Of a DNA stretch of 34,264 nt, positions 21,919 through 29,927 are shown in pieces. How positions within the stretch are numbered: position 1 is the stretch's first letter; the number at the start of each line of letters is the position of its first letter. The DNA lies in IMG/VR virus record IMGVR_UViG_3300048125_000056, positions 1-34,264 of that record; one strand, 5' to 3'. A model generated the notes under the pieces. That model was not told the DNA's origin. It did not search any database and saw only the letters and a program-made list of their open reading frames with translations. Source of the DNA: a virus. Made by a program: the position numbers and the translations under genes.

Positions 21919-22629
21919 TTAGTATATTTTATTTTTTTGAGTACGATAATTATACGCATCTACAAATTCTCTGTAGATATCGGTCTCGTTGTTGTATATG
22001 CGTAATTTCTTTTTAGGTATTCTCTCTAAACATATTTTATCTACAAAACGTTTAGGATTATTTCTAATGACGTCTCTTATGACCCTAATCATTTTAGTGT
22101 GTAAAAAAATACCATCTTTTGTGTGTTTAAATAAATCAGTAGCTAGATTCAAAACCTTTTTACCCTGATTAATATTTATTTGATATGTTCTGTTTTTTAT
22201 AATTTTTGATGTATTTGTTACATTTTTAGCACAAAACGCATCATTTATTTTACTTGTAGTGAAATTATAAAAAGCATACATCTGTTCTAAAGAAATATAA
22301 GTAGTGTCTCCTTCCATAGCATATCTATGTACATAATCTTCGGTTCTCCAATTACTTTGTTTTGTATTCATGTGTAGCACACTATCTTGTGTGTAAATAT
22401 CATCTTCTATATACTTTACAGGTATATCTAATTCCACACAAGCCATAAACCTATGCTGTCCATCAGATATAAAATAGTATTTTCCTACTTTTCTAACACA
22501 TATAGATGCAAATTGTCCATGCTCTGCTATAGAGTTTTTTAGATACTTTACATGCGTTTTGTTTATATTTCTGTTATTATTATAAAATTTAAATAATTTA
22601 TATTTTTTACTTTCTTTTATTGAATTCAT
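21919..22629 (-). CDS. ParB-like nuclease-domain protein (236 aa)
   Basis: Residues 30-75 (LKNSIAEHGQFASICVRKVG, then YFISDGQHRFMACVELDIPV) match the ParB/Srx fold, with the D-G-Q-H-R signature at 56-60. The C-terminal half is basic, with many Arg/Lys. Stand-alone ParB-like proteins in phages are proposed to bind DNA, act as nucleases, or hydrolyse CTP. There is no ParA partner here, so plasmid-type partition is unlikely. It lies in the replication operon between the SSB-like gene and the HTH gene. Confidence 0.75.
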   Translation of the reverse strand: MNSIKESKKYKLFKFYNNNRNINKTHVKYLKNSIAEHGQFASICVRKVGKYYFISDGQHRFMACVELDIPVKYIEDDIYTQDSVLHMNTKQSNWRTEDYVHRYAMEGDTTYISLEQMYAFYNFTTSKINDAFCAKNVTNTSKIIKNRTYQININQGKKVLNLATDLFKHTKDGIFLHTKMIRVIRDVIRNNPKRFVDKICLERIPKKKLRIYNNETDIYREFVDAYNYRTQKNKIY

Positions 22630-22669
22630 TTCTTGTTGTTTTTATTTATATTAATTTAAAGTGCATACA

Positions 22670-22690
22670 GGGTAAGATATAATCTTACCC
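22670..22690 (-). other. 9-bp intergenic hairpin without U-tract
   Basis: GGGTAAGAT (22670-22678) and ATCTTACCC (22682-22690) form a perfect 9-bp stem with a 3-nt loop, 15 bp after the SSB-like stop. On the minus strand no run of U's follows, so it is probably an mRNA-processing, stability or attenuation element, not a terminator. Confidence 0.6.
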
Positions 22691-22704
22691 TTTCTGCGTT
22701 ATTG

Positions 22705-22971
22705 TTAAAATGGTAAATGATCTCCTGCACTTACAGGTTTTTCACCTGTTTTTTCCTCTTCAGACTTGTAGTCATTTACCCATACAGTATGTGTTTTACC
22801 ATACTGATCTTTCTCTCTTTTTTTACCTAAAGTAAGACGTATTTGTCTTTTACCATTATACTTATTTGTAAAAAAGTGATTTTTCATATCTTCTTCATTT
22901 AAGACTAATGTTGTATAGTATTCATTGTTCTGTGTTCCATTTCCCACAAAAATTCTTTCTTTATTATCCAT
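22705..22971 (-). CDS. Small ssDNA-metabolism protein with SSB-like C-terminal tip (88 aa)
   Basis: The product starts MDNKERIFVGNGTQNNEYYT, has a beta-rich body with basic stretches (KYNGKRQIRLTLGKKREKDQ) and ends KPVSAGDHLPF. The last residues resemble the acidic, Pro-Phe tip of single-strand-binding proteins (D-D-x-P-F), which recruits partner enzymes. It is directly downstream of the ERF annealing gene (7 bp), as expected for an SSB-like helper. A full OB fold is not obvious in 88 residues, so the function is tentative. Confidence 0.5.
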   Translation of the reverse strand: MDNKERIFVGNGTQNNEYYTTLVLNEEDMKNHFFTNKYNGKRQIRLTLGKKREKDQYGKTHTVWVNDYKSEEEKTGEKPVSAGDHLPF

Positions 22972-22978
22972 ATTAAAT

Positions 22979-23536
22979 TTATTGAGTTAGTAATTTTTTT
23001 TCTACTGTTGAATTTATCTTGTATTTCTTTTTCACATCTTCTATTGTATATCCTTTAGTCATCCAATGTTCTACATTTTTATAAGCTTCAGTTCCTACCT
23101 TTAGCTCAGGTAAAGCAGATATAGTTCTAGGTATAGATTTATCGTGTGTATTTGTAGCATCTGCATCTTTGGTATCATCAATTAAGAATAAACCATTAAG
23201 TGCATACTTTCTAGCATAACTAGAACTACTACCAAAAGACTGCGATATATCCATTCCTTTTCTGTTTAAATCTATACCAGCTTGTGCAGAATTTTCTTTC
23301 ACTTGTTTGCCATCAGATAATATTGTAGTCGCATTTACGTAAGCTATATTTAAACTTGCCATTTCTATAACTTCATCTGTAATAGTTAAACATAACTTAT
23401 GTTTTGTTAGCAGTGGTTTTACTGCTTCCAATATATCTTCACAACTACGATAATTATATTTACCAAAGTTGTTCCTTTGATTTTTAGGTGCTTTCAGTCT
23501 CCCCTGAATGTCTACCAGTTTTTCATCTATTGTCAT
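22979..23536 (-). CDS. ERF-family single-strand annealing protein (185 aa)
   Basis: This pairs complementary strands during recombination-driven replication. Residues 1-35 (MTIDEKLVDIQGRLKAPKNQ) and the signature GSSSSYARKYALNGLFLID (near residues 102-120) are typical of ERF proteins. I place the start at ATG 23536. An upstream ATG at 23569 would put the first 11 residues inside the promoter (23541-23570) and lacks family similarity. With the -7 element ending 5 bp before the ATG, the transcript may be almost leaderless. It is the first gene of the replication operon. Confidence 0.85.
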   Translation of the reverse strand: MTIDEKLVDIQGRLKAPKNQRNNFGKYNYRSCEDILEAVKPLLTKHKLCLTITDEVIEMASLNIAYVNATTILSDGKQVKENSAQAGIDLNRKGMDISQSFGSSSSYARKYALNGLFLIDDTKDADATNTHDKSIPRTISALPELKVGTEAYKNVEHWMTKGYTIEDVKKKYKINSTVEKKLLTQ

Positions 23537-23540
23537 ATTG

Positions 23541-23570
23541 CAAATATATAAAAAAATTCCAAATGACAAA
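23541..23570 (-). promoter_or_regulatory. Bacteroidota-type promoter of replication operon
   Basis: On the minus strand, TTTG (23567-23570), 18 bp, TATATTTG (23541-23548). The spacer starts TCATTTGGAA, shared with the promoters at 12522 and 13680. It lies between the late-gene terminator (23578) and the ERF start at 23536, so it drives early genes. The 18-bp gap is 1 bp shorter than in the other two promoters. Confidence 0.75.
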
Positions 23571-23577
23571 CTACAAT

Positions 23578-23606
23578 AAAAAAAGAGAGCTTAATTAAAA
23601 GCTCTC
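23578..23606 (-). terminator. Rho-independent terminator after lysis genes
   Basis: GAGAGCTT (23585-23592) pairs with AAGCTCTC (23599-23606) around a short loop. On the minus strand it is followed by a run of U's (A-tract 23578-23584). It ends the late transcript about 100 bp downstream of the 45-aa gene and isolates the early promoter at 23541. Confidence 0.85.
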
Positions 23607-23707
23607 ATAGGAAAAACGTAAAAACAAAAGGAGATAAATCCACAACAAAGATATATAATGAAGTACTATGTGGCAATGTATTGTTAATAACAATAATAAT
23701 TCCTTTG

Positions 23708-23845
23708 TTATCGCTTTCCTTGACCCCTATATTTCTTTTTATATATTTTACTAGATTTTAGACCACTAGATTTAGATTTTGCATGTACGTTTGGTCTTTT
23801 GACTTTATTTTTTTTTCTATATACAAATGCAGCTTGACGTGCCAT
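23708..23845 (-). CDS. Small basic protein after holin (45 aa)
   Basis: The ORF starts MARQAAFVYRKKNKVKRPNV and continues KSSGLKSSKIYKKKYRGQGK, extremely rich in Lys/Arg. I recall the 'LKSSKxYKKKYRGQG' ending from short proteins in several Bacteroidota phages. It may bind nucleic acid or membranes, but its role is unknown. Its start overlaps the holin stop as TAATG. It is the last gene before the late terminator. Confidence 0.6.
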   Translation of the reverse strand: MARQAAFVYRKKNKVKRPNVHAKSKSSGLKSSKIYKKKYRGQGKR

Positions 23846-24258
23846 TATTTATGATGTTTATTGCCAATTATCTTTTCTGCACCTCTAGATCCAAAGTAAC
23901 CTAAAAATACGATAGTAAGTAATTCTTTTATAATTGATAGTTCATCTAATTGTAGATACCATCCTATAACAAATGCTACAGTTAAAAATACAAGTGTAAG
24001 TGGTCTGACGTTTTTAGCTAACCAACTACTACTAGCAGAATCAGCTACCCATCTTTTTGTAATGCCATCAAATTCATGTATCTCTTGTTCTAGCTTTTTA
24101 AGTGCAACTTGTTTATCGCCATCAGACATTTCTGACCCACCAATGAGAGTACGAACAATATTACCAGCAGGGGAATCACTAGCGAGACTGGTAACGACAT
24201 TTGGGATTTTCTCAAGTAAGAATCTGCCAACCTTTGTATCTTTAAATTTCTTCTTCAT
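23845..24258 (-). CDS. Holin, 3TM-type (137 aa)
   Basis: This would make holes in the inner membrane at lysis. The N-terminus is amphipathic and basic (MKKKFKDTKVGRFLLEKIPN), followed by an acidic/Lys helix. Two hydrophobic segments then come close together (LTLVFLTVAFVIGWYLQL and IIKELLTIVFLGYFG, about residues 92-127), preceded by the conserved SSWLAKNVRPL. The tail is charged (EKIIGNKHHK). This matches the 3TM_holin pattern common in this phylum. It lies just after the endolysin, as expected of a lysis cassette. Confidence 0.8.
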   Translation of the reverse strand: MKKKFKDTKVGRFLLEKIPNVVTSLASDSPAGNIVRTLIGGSEMSDGDKQVALKKLEQEIHEFDGITKRWVADSASSSWLAKNVRPLTLVFLTVAFVIGWYLQLDELSIIKELLTIVFLGYFGSRGAEKIIGNKHHK

Positions 24259-24281
24259 CAGATAATGTGCTTCCTACAGTG

Positions 24282-24659
24282 CTAGTACAGCCAGAGAGCA
24301 TCCACTTTGTTTGGGTCGTTGTCAACGTGAATAAAGGATTTTGCGACTCCAAGTCTAGTGAATCCTGCCTTAACAAGGCTTCTAACAATAATTTCTCTAT
24401 CATTTGAATTTGTGCAGGATATGTCTGCAGCGAATCCATACAAATGTGAACTTCCTCTATTTGAGGAAGATTTAGGCACTCCTCCCACCTTAAGATTGTG
24501 AGTCTCGCTTCTATATCCTGAGTTAATTTTAAAGGATATTCCTGCGATTTCTCTTGCTTTGTCCAGCATCCGTAAGAAATCATGATCCATATTAATACCA
24601 CTATTCTCTTGGTCAGGACTGTCAAATTCAGATAATTCAAAATATTTAAGTTTAATCAT
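24282..24659 (-). CDS. Endolysin, M15-family peptidase (125 aa)
   Basis: This cleaves peptide bonds in peptidoglycan at the end of infection. The zinc-peptidase core is complete: INSGYRSETHN (46-55), GSSHLYGFAADIS (H72, D79) and SFIHVDND (H111, D113), with an LWLY end. This is the Peptidase_M15_3 layout at its usual length, with no signal peptide. That agrees with release by the holin. The start overlaps the 39-aa membrane peptide as ATGA. A same-strand ORF in another frame (24242-24640) is a shadow, not a second gene. Confidence 0.9.
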   Translation of the reverse strand: MIKLKYFELSEFDSPDQENSGINMDHDFLRMLDKAREIAGISFKINSGYRSETHNLKVGGVPKSSSNRGSSHLYGFAADISCTNSNDREIIVRSLVKAGFTRLGVAKSFIHVDNDPNKVDALWLY

Positions 24660-24775
24660 TTTAATAAACCAGTTATAATATATAGCACTGTTATTCCAAA
24701 CATCACTACTACCATTTTCGTTGTTAGTTCTAATTTATTCCAATTAGACACTAAATAATCTTTTATCTTTTTCAT
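24656..24775 (-). CDS. Small membrane peptide in lysis cassette (39 aa)
   Basis: [20 protein letters not shown] is followed by [18 protein letters not shown], a single transmembrane span. ATGA overlaps on both sides support translation. The position just before the endolysin suggests an accessory holin, pinholin or spanin-like role, but there is no diagnostic motif. Confidence 0.6.
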   Translation of the reverse strand: MKKIKDYLVSNWNKLELTTKMVVVMFGITVLYIITGLLK

Positions 24776-25155
24776 TTCTTTACGTTTTTACGCAAGTCAT
24801 CTATATAGAAAGAACTCATAAGAGATAATTTATCTATAGAATCTTCTTGCATTTTTATTATCATATGTTCTAAGCTATCTTTTTGTGATACCAACATATC
24901 TACTCTAGCTTCTAAAGTGCTTATCTTTTTCTTTGCACTTTCTAATTCATCAGGATTTCTACCTGTAATAGTTGATATAATCATAGCTACACTGGCAGCT
25001 ATCATACCAATTAATGTGTTTACTATACTAGCATTTTCTTTAGGTATAGTATATTCTGTTAAGTAAACAAGTATGCCTACTATTAGAAAGAATACAAGTA
25101 AAGCACCTGAGAAGTGTAATAAAAATCTAAATGTTCCGTTTTTAGGTAAATTCAT
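24772..25155 (-). CDS. Membrane protein with coiled coil, lysis-cassette partner (127 aa)
   Basis: Two hydrophobic segments ([19 protein letters not shown], residues 14-32; [20 protein letters not shown], about 43-62) lead into a Lys/Glu heptad-like helix ([20 protein letters not shown]). This layout fits a second holin or an i-spanin-like protein. The protein sits between two membrane peptides in the lysis cassette, with ATGA overlaps at both ends. No exact family is known to me. Confidence 0.6.
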   Translation of the reverse strand: MNLPKNGTFRFLLHFSGALLVFFLIVGILVYLTEYTIPKENASIVNTLIGMIAASVAMIISTITGRNPDELESAKKKISTLEARVDMLVSQKDSLEHMIIKMQEDSIDKLSLMSSFYIDDLRKNVKK

Positions 25156-25298
25156 TTTGTCTTTTGATATATTTGAATTATTACTAATATAATTGTAAGG
25201 ATCAGAACAGCAGTTTGTAAGTACATATTAACTTGTGGCATTGAACTAAATATTAATGCAAATGCTGAAAGTCCGTATGTTCTTAAATCTGTAATCAT
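25152..25298 (-). CDS. Small membrane peptide after LamG gene (48 aa)
   Basis: [20 protein letters not shown] is followed by a hydrophobic segment ([18 protein letters not shown]). It is probably one or two membrane spans. Its start overlaps the LamG stop as TAATG and its stop overlaps the next gene as ATGA. The N-terminal RTYGLSA is encoded by a 16-bp direct repeat that also encodes the LamG protein's last residues. Confidence 0.6.
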   Translation of the reverse strand: MITDLRTYGLSAFALIFSSMPQVNMYLQTAVLILTIILVIIQIYQKTK

Positions 25299-27376
25299 TA
25301 TGAAAGTCCGTATGTTGCTTTGTCTGCATCATAATTTGCAGTTACCTCACTTGCTGTTAATTCTTTGTCAAATACTCGAACCAGTCCCACCTTACCATCA
25401 TAATATCCACCAGAATAATTTCCATATCTACCAATTGTAAATGGCTTACCATTAGCCCTACTATCTATTCCAGCAGTGCCACTGTTTACAAATGAACCAT
25501 TTAAATACGCTTTCCTAGTTGTTCCATCAGAGGTATAAACTAATTGATACCATTGTCCAGAATTATAAACTCCAGCAGAAATATTACCTACCCCAATTAA
25601 AAAAATATTATAACTATTATTACTACTTCGGAGAGAAACACTTACGCCATATCCACTTGAGTCAGTCATACCCCACAAATAATCATCTGCTCTTACATCT
25701 GTATTAAACCACACTTCTACACTCCAATGTACTGATGCCCAATTTTTAATAAGGTTTGTTGAGAAATAATCATTACTACCATCAAAATTAAAATAATATG
25801 GAGTTGATGAATAAGTAAATATTGCTCCATTATTTGTGGCGTGATTACCATTAGGATAATCATTCTTTGTAGCTAAATAGTTTTGTGCTACTTGGGCTGC
25901 TGATAAAGCAGTATCATAAAATCTTACAACTCCTATTTCTCCATCGTGTCCGTTGTTGCCATTCAACGCATCGTAACCACCAATATTTAAAACATTCGTG
26001 TTTGTGACACTTGCTGTTGGTGCACCTCTTGCACCTAAAGTTGAACTTGTTGTTAGTTCTCCATTTACATACATTTTGCCATTACCACTTGAATCATTTG
26101 TAAATACAACGTGTTCCCATACTCCTACCGTTGTTGCTGCATTGCCACTATATATACCACCACCTTGCGCGTAACTATACCACAAATACCCATAAGCTGA
26201 ATTATAATAAAAAAAGTATTGAAATGTACCACTACTTGCTGTTCCTTTATGTAAAATAGTTCCTATACCTGTATCATCTCTTTTTACCCATACTTCCCAA
26301 CTTATATCTGCACCTTGATTTAAAGTAGCATCGTGTGGAAACTCTATCCTATCTCCTGCACTTGTAGCACCATCAAAAGTAAAAAAGTTACCAAGTTCTT
26401 TATCAAAAAGAGCATCGGTAACAGTAGCACTGTTACTTGTTATAGTATCATCCCAAGTACCACTTGTATAGTTTGCAGCATCTAAATTCATATCTAAATC
26501 TGTAGTATAAATAGAACTATAACTTAAAAAATTACCTGCTCTAAAGTTTTGTGCTATTTCTGAAGGTGTTAGTGCTACATTGTAAATTCTTGTAGTTCCT
26601 ATATCTCCTGTAAATTCGTATTGTGTTGTAAACCCACTGCCTAATATACCTAAATATAAATCTGCTGCAGCATCTGTAATTCTGTTAGCAGATAAAGTTG
26701 AGCTACCTTGTAAAGTTCCATTTACATATAATTTTACAGCACTACCAGAAGTGTTACCTGCAAGTGTAACAGCAAAGTGAGACCATTCGTTTGCATTATA
26801 AGAACCATTACTTGATGTAACTTGAGTTATTGCAGTTGAGCCATTATAAAATGTAGCATCAACAGCACCACTTGTACCTGATGTTCTTACGAAAAAATCT
26901 CTATTATCTCCTGCTGCTTCAAATCTACCAAAAAAATGTTCGTCTGCAGCATAAGATGGTTGTCTAAACCACATTTCATAGGTAGCTGCACCTAAATTTA
27001 AAGAACTGTTGTCTGATATTTGTAAATAATCGCCTGTTCCATCTAAAGTAAAATACCCTCTTACATCTGAATTATAGGCAGCGTTACCATTTAAAGCAGC
27101 ATTGTTTGTATTTGTGGTTTGGTCTTCCCAAGCACCACTTGTATAAACACCTCCATCTAAATTTAAAATCAAATTACTTGACTTGTCTGCTAAAGGTGTT
27201 ACTAAATCGTGAGTAGAAATATCAAACCAAGTGCCATTTGTATTTCCATCATTAGCTCCACCTTGTTCAATACTATCTTCATCGTTAGCATCAAGGTGTA
27301 ATACTAATCCTTGTGTTGCATCTGCATCTGCTGCTGCTGCTGCATCTTGATGAAATAATTTTTTACCTAAAGACAT
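25298..27376 (-). CDS. Tail-fibre-type protein with three LamG/concanavalin-like domains (692 aa)
   Basis: Probably a receptor-binding or sugar-binding protein on the tail or capsid surface. Three related domains lie at roughly residues 110-275, 325-500 and 525-690. Each has an aromatic strand with ATYEMWFRQ, ISWEVWVKR or WSVEVWFNT. Each closes with a matching phrase: GDIGTTRIYNVALTPSEIAQ, GEIGVVRFYDTALSAAQVAQ and GKVGLVRVFDKELTASEV, followed by a YG or NY end. This is the Laminin_G_3 pattern. An N-terminal stretch begins MSLGKKLFHQDAAAAADADA. Codon use is Ala/Ser/Asn-rich, like the neighbouring fibre gene. Confidence 0.85.
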   Translation of the reverse strand: MSLGKKLFHQDAAAAADADATQGLVLHLDANDEDSIEQGGANDGNTNGTWFDISTHDLVTPLADKSSNLILNLDGGVYTSGAWEDQTTNTNNAALNGNAAYNSDVRGYFTLDGTGDYLQISDNSSLNLGAATYEMWFRQPSYAADEHFFGRFEAAGDNRDFFVRTSGTSGAVDATFYNGSTAITQVTSSNGSYNANEWSHFAVTLAGNTSGSAVKLYVNGTLQGSSTLSANRITDAAADLYLGILGSGFTTQYEFTGDIGTTRIYNVALTPSEIAQNFRAGNFLSYSSIYTTDLDMNLDAANYTSGTWDDTITSNSATVTDALFDKELGNFFTFDGATSAGDRIEFPHDATLNQGADISWEVWVKRDDTGIGTILHKGTASSGTFQYFFYYNSAYGYLWYSYAQGGGIYSGNAATTVGVWEHVVFTNDSSGNGKMYVNGELTTSSTLGARGAPTASVTNTNVLNIGGYDALNGNNGHDGEIGVVRFYDTALSAAQVAQNYLATKNDYPNGNHATNNGAIFTYSSTPYYFNFDGSNDYFSTNLIKNWASVHWSVEVWFNTDVRADDYLWGMTDSSGYGVSVSLRSSNNSYNIFLIGVGNISAGVYNSGQWYQLVYTSDGTTRKAYLNGSFVNSGTAGIDSRANGKPFTIGRYGNYSGGYYDGKVGLVRVFDKELTASEVTANYDADKATYGLS

Positions 27377-27377
27377 A

Positions 27378-27875
27378 TTACAAATTTATTTCGTAGTTAA
27401 AAACATCTATTTTTTTAGTTAGTGCTTTTATCTCGCTTTCTTTTGTATCTACTGAACTTCTTATATTATCTCTTTCTGTTTCTATATCATCAGGTATTGC
27501 AGTACCTTTTTCTGCTTTTCTTGTTACATACCAATCAGTAGAACTTAATTTATTGTAAGCTACACTTTTTAATTCTTCTATCTTTTTTGCCTTAAGCTGT
27601 GCAAGTGTTTCGCTAAATGTTTTAGTTTTTACATCATAAATAAATACTGTTCTTTTTTCACCTGCTTCATTTTCATAATCATCTATGGTATGTAGGTTTG
27701 ATATGTATTGTGTTTTACTATCATAACTTGGTGTTATGATATCATAGAAACCATAAGACTCTAAAATACTACTATCTTTTTTATCAAAGTTTAAATATGC
27801 TTTACCATCAGCCTCAAACTCTGTTGGTAGTTTAGGATATTTAATTATTTTTCCGTTTACTATTCTTGCTTTCAT
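27378..27875 (-). CDS. Tail-fibre assembly/chaperone-like protein (165 aa)
   Basis: It begins MKARIVNGKIIKYPKLPTEF and has the composition of small proteins that follow tail fibres. Short beta strands come first, then a long Lys/Glu helix (LAQLKAKKIEELKSVAYNKL) and a TDWYVTRKAEKGTAIPDDIE segment. The 'SSTDWYVTRKAE.G..IP..I...R..IR' stretch resembles DUF4376-type tail-fibre assembly proteins. It is one bp after the fibre gene and one bp before the LamG gene. Confidence 0.65.
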   Translation of the reverse strand: MKARIVNGKIIKYPKLPTEFEADGKAYLNFDKKDSSILESYGFYDIITPSYDSKTQYISNLHTIDDYENEAGEKRTVFIYDVKTKTFSETLAQLKAKKIEELKSVAYNKLSSTDWYVTRKAEKGTAIPDDIETERDNIRSSVDTKESEIKALTKKIDVFNYEINL

Positions 27876-27876
27876 A

Positions 27877-29163
27877 TTATGGTTTTACTTGTGTTGCAAA
27901 TGTGTTAATTGAATAATGTACTAAAGCTGCTGAATCATCATCGTCAATACATACAACTTGTATTACATTTGTTGTGGATGTATCTAAAGAAGCAGATCCT
28001 ACCTTTCTTATAGTAGCACTTGTAAAATTTGTAGCTAAAGTTATATCAGCACTACTCAAAGTACCACTCATAACAATATCTACTACTTGTCCTAGTTTTA
28101 GATTCTGCAGAGTAAGTGTGGCTGTTGCTATGTTACCAGTAAGTAAAAACGTAGTTGCTGCTGAACAGTCTAGGTTTTGATTACCTGTAGCTGTACTAGT
28201 AGCCTTTGCTGTGTATCTGTTTTCTAATTTGTCGTGAGTTACAGCATCATTTGCAACCATAGCAGTAGCTACCGAACCTGAATCACCAGTTCCTACAAGT
28301 GTACCTGTAAGTGTAGGTAGTGTAAGTACAGCACTACTAGCTGCTGAGTGTGGTTGTGCTTGTAAAGTTTGTGCGTGTGCATTACTAGATTCACAATAGA
28401 ATTTTACTTTTGATACAGCACCAGTACCTGTTTTTATATCTATTTGACCATCTTGTAATACTACACCACCTGAAGTACCGTTACCAGCAGCAGTTACATT
28501 ACCACTGGTAGTTACTGTTCCTGTTACACCTAAAGCTGAACCAGTAAAAGTTAAGTTAGCTTCTGCATTACCATTTGTACTATCTACAGAAGTAACTACT
28601 CTATTATCACCTTGATTAGCTACTGCATAACTACTACCTGTAGCAGTAAGTTGTCCACTTGATGCACTAAGACCTGAACCCGCCATAGCTGTAGCTAAAT
28701 CTGCTATTGACTCTTTTCTTGTGCCATTTGAATCATTGGCATCTATAATAGCAATACTATCAGCAGATACGTCTACTGCTGCTGCTGCTAAATTATTCAT
28801 ATCTAAAGTAAGTGTAGCATCTCCACTATCTACTCCACCAGCTAAACCTGAATTTGCTGCTGTATTAATATCTGTGATATCTGCTGCTACAGATAAATCT
28901 ATTTTACCAGCACCAGTACCATTATCTGTATAGGTACTTGTAATATTACTTACACTGTTGCTTGTAAACATAGCACCAACGATGTCTTGCACTGATTCTG
29001 CAAAAGTTGGAGTACCTGTAGATAAATTTAATGAATCACTATAGGTAGTAGAAATACCATATATTTCGTGAAACATCTGTCTTGTAGCTTGAAAGGCAGC
29101 TCTGAGAGTATCTCCATCATTTGAATTAGCTGCTGATCCTACATTTATATTTATTGCTGCCAT
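27877..29163 (-). CDS. Tail fibre protein (428 aa)
   Basis: The N-terminus (INVGSAANSNDGDTLRAAFQ) is a phage fibre motif that I recognise from other marine phages. The body is beta-helix-like and low-complexity, rich in Ser, Thr, Ala and Asn, with repeated blocks such as NVTAAGNGTSGGVVLQDGQI. The C-terminal region is beta-rich. Together with the LamG protein and the helper at 27378 it makes a fibre-adhesin set. It lies 2 bp after the 58-aa gene. Confidence 0.8.
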   Translation of the reverse strand: MAAININVGSAANSNDGDTLRAAFQATRQMFHEIYGISTTYSDSLNLSTGTPTFAESVQDIVGAMFTSNSVSNITSTYTDNGTGAGKIDLSVAADITDINTAANSGLAGGVDSGDATLTLDMNNLAAAAVDVSADSIAIIDANDSNGTRKESIADLATAMAGSGLSASSGQLTATGSSYAVANQGDNRVVTSVDSTNGNAEANLTFTGSALGVTGTVTTSGNVTAAGNGTSGGVVLQDGQIDIKTGTGAVSKVKFYCESSNAHAQTLQAQPHSAASSAVLTLPTLTGTLVGTGDSGSVATAMVANDAVTHDKLENRYTAKATSTATGNQNLDCSAATTFLLTGNIATATLTLQNLKLGQVVDIVMSGTLSSADITLATNFTSATIRKVGSASLDTSTTNVIQVVCIDDDDSAALVHYSINTFATQVKP

Positions 29164-29165
29164 AA

Positions 29166-29342
29166 TTAATCGTAATTTGTTCTATCTATTGTTTCTAATA
29201 TTGTATCTATTGTTATGTTAATTGTAGATATAAAAAACTGAGCTGTTTCTGATATAAAAGCTAAAGCTTTGTTAAAACCCAAAAATATAAGTGCTGGTAA
29301 ATTACCCCACCAACTTGTTTCATAAACTTTACCGTAGCTCAT
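29166..29342 (-). CDS. Small structural-region protein (58 aa)
   Basis: MSYGKVYETSWWGNLPALIF leads into a mildly hydrophobic segment (LPALIFLGFNKALAFI) and a Thr/Asn-rich end. It sits in the late operon between the connector and the tail fibre, 2 bp before the fibre gene. The YGKxYxTxWWGN opening looks familiar from other phages of this type, but no function is known. Confidence 0.6.
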   Translation of the reverse strand: MSYGKVYETSWWGNLPALIFLGFNKALAFISETAQFFISTINITIDTILETIDRTNYD

Positions 29343-29427
29343 TATTATTCTTTTTAAGATAACCTGAAAGTCTTATTTCGTTCTTCTGTTTTGGTTTATA
29401 TTGTCCAATTTTTTTTCTTTTCTTCAC
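29329..29427 (-). CDS. Possible small basic protein with GTG start (32 aa)
   Basis: The product would read MKKRKKIGQYKPKQKNEIRL from a GTG at 29427 that overlaps the connector stop by 4 bp (GTGA), with a 14-bp overlap of the 58-aa gene. The coupling supports it. The small size and non-ATG start argue for caution. Confidence 0.4.
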   Translation of the reverse strand: MKKRKKIGQYKPKQKNEIRLSGYLKKNNNELR

Positions 29428-29927
29428 AGCACCCAACCAGCAAAATTAGAATCCTTATCAGGATATATTTCTTCATTTTGATTTGTATAATACTCAGGGT
29501 ACTTTGATGCAGCATTAAAACTCATAAAATCTATAAATCTATTTGTATAATATTCTGCATAATCTCTTTCTTTAGCAATAAGTTGATCTATTTCACTTTT
29601 TTCTGCTGTTTGACTATTTTCGCTTTCATGTTTGTGTACACCACCATTAGATATAGTATAGGCAGCAAAAGGTAAATATTCTGCCATAGCATAATGAATT
29701 AACATATCTTGTATATAATCATTTACTAAAGTGAGATAATCACCAGATAGACTACCAGCAACTATATCTGCACTAATCTTATCATATAAATCTGTACCTA
29801 AATAATTTCTAACATGAATCTCCTGTGCTAGTTTTATAAAATGTATAAATTTATCCGTATCTACAGAACCACTTATTGCAGTGTTTTTTACTAAGTCTTC
29901 TCTTTTTATAAATAGTGCTGTTGCCAT
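29424..29927 (-). CDS. Head-tail connector-like protein (167 aa)
   Basis: It follows the portal gene with a one-base overlap, where the connector normally lies. The helical layout (VDTDKFIHFIKLAQEIHVRN, YLGTDLYDKISADI, LVNDYIQDMLIHYAMAEYLP) resembles DUF6712-like proteins near the portal in Bacteroidota phages. It probably docks beneath the portal to admit the tail. No structural match could be checked. Confidence 0.65.
   Translation of the reverse strand: MATALFIKREDLVKNTAISGSVDTDKFIHFIKLAQEIHVRNYLGTDLYDKISADIVAGSLSGDYLTLVNDYIQDMLIHYAMAEYLPFAAYTISNGGVHKHESENSQTAEKSEIDQLIAKERDYAEYYTNRFIDFMSFNAASKYPEYYTNQNEEIYPDKDSNFAGWVL

Noticed and set aside
24242-24640. Same-strand 132-aa ORF overlapping the M15 endolysin, with an LSGC lipobox-like piece near its end
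   Set aside because: The endolysin frame has a complete catalytic set and a proper end. The other frame is a shadow, and the lipobox-like stretch is a chance match with no signal sequence before it.
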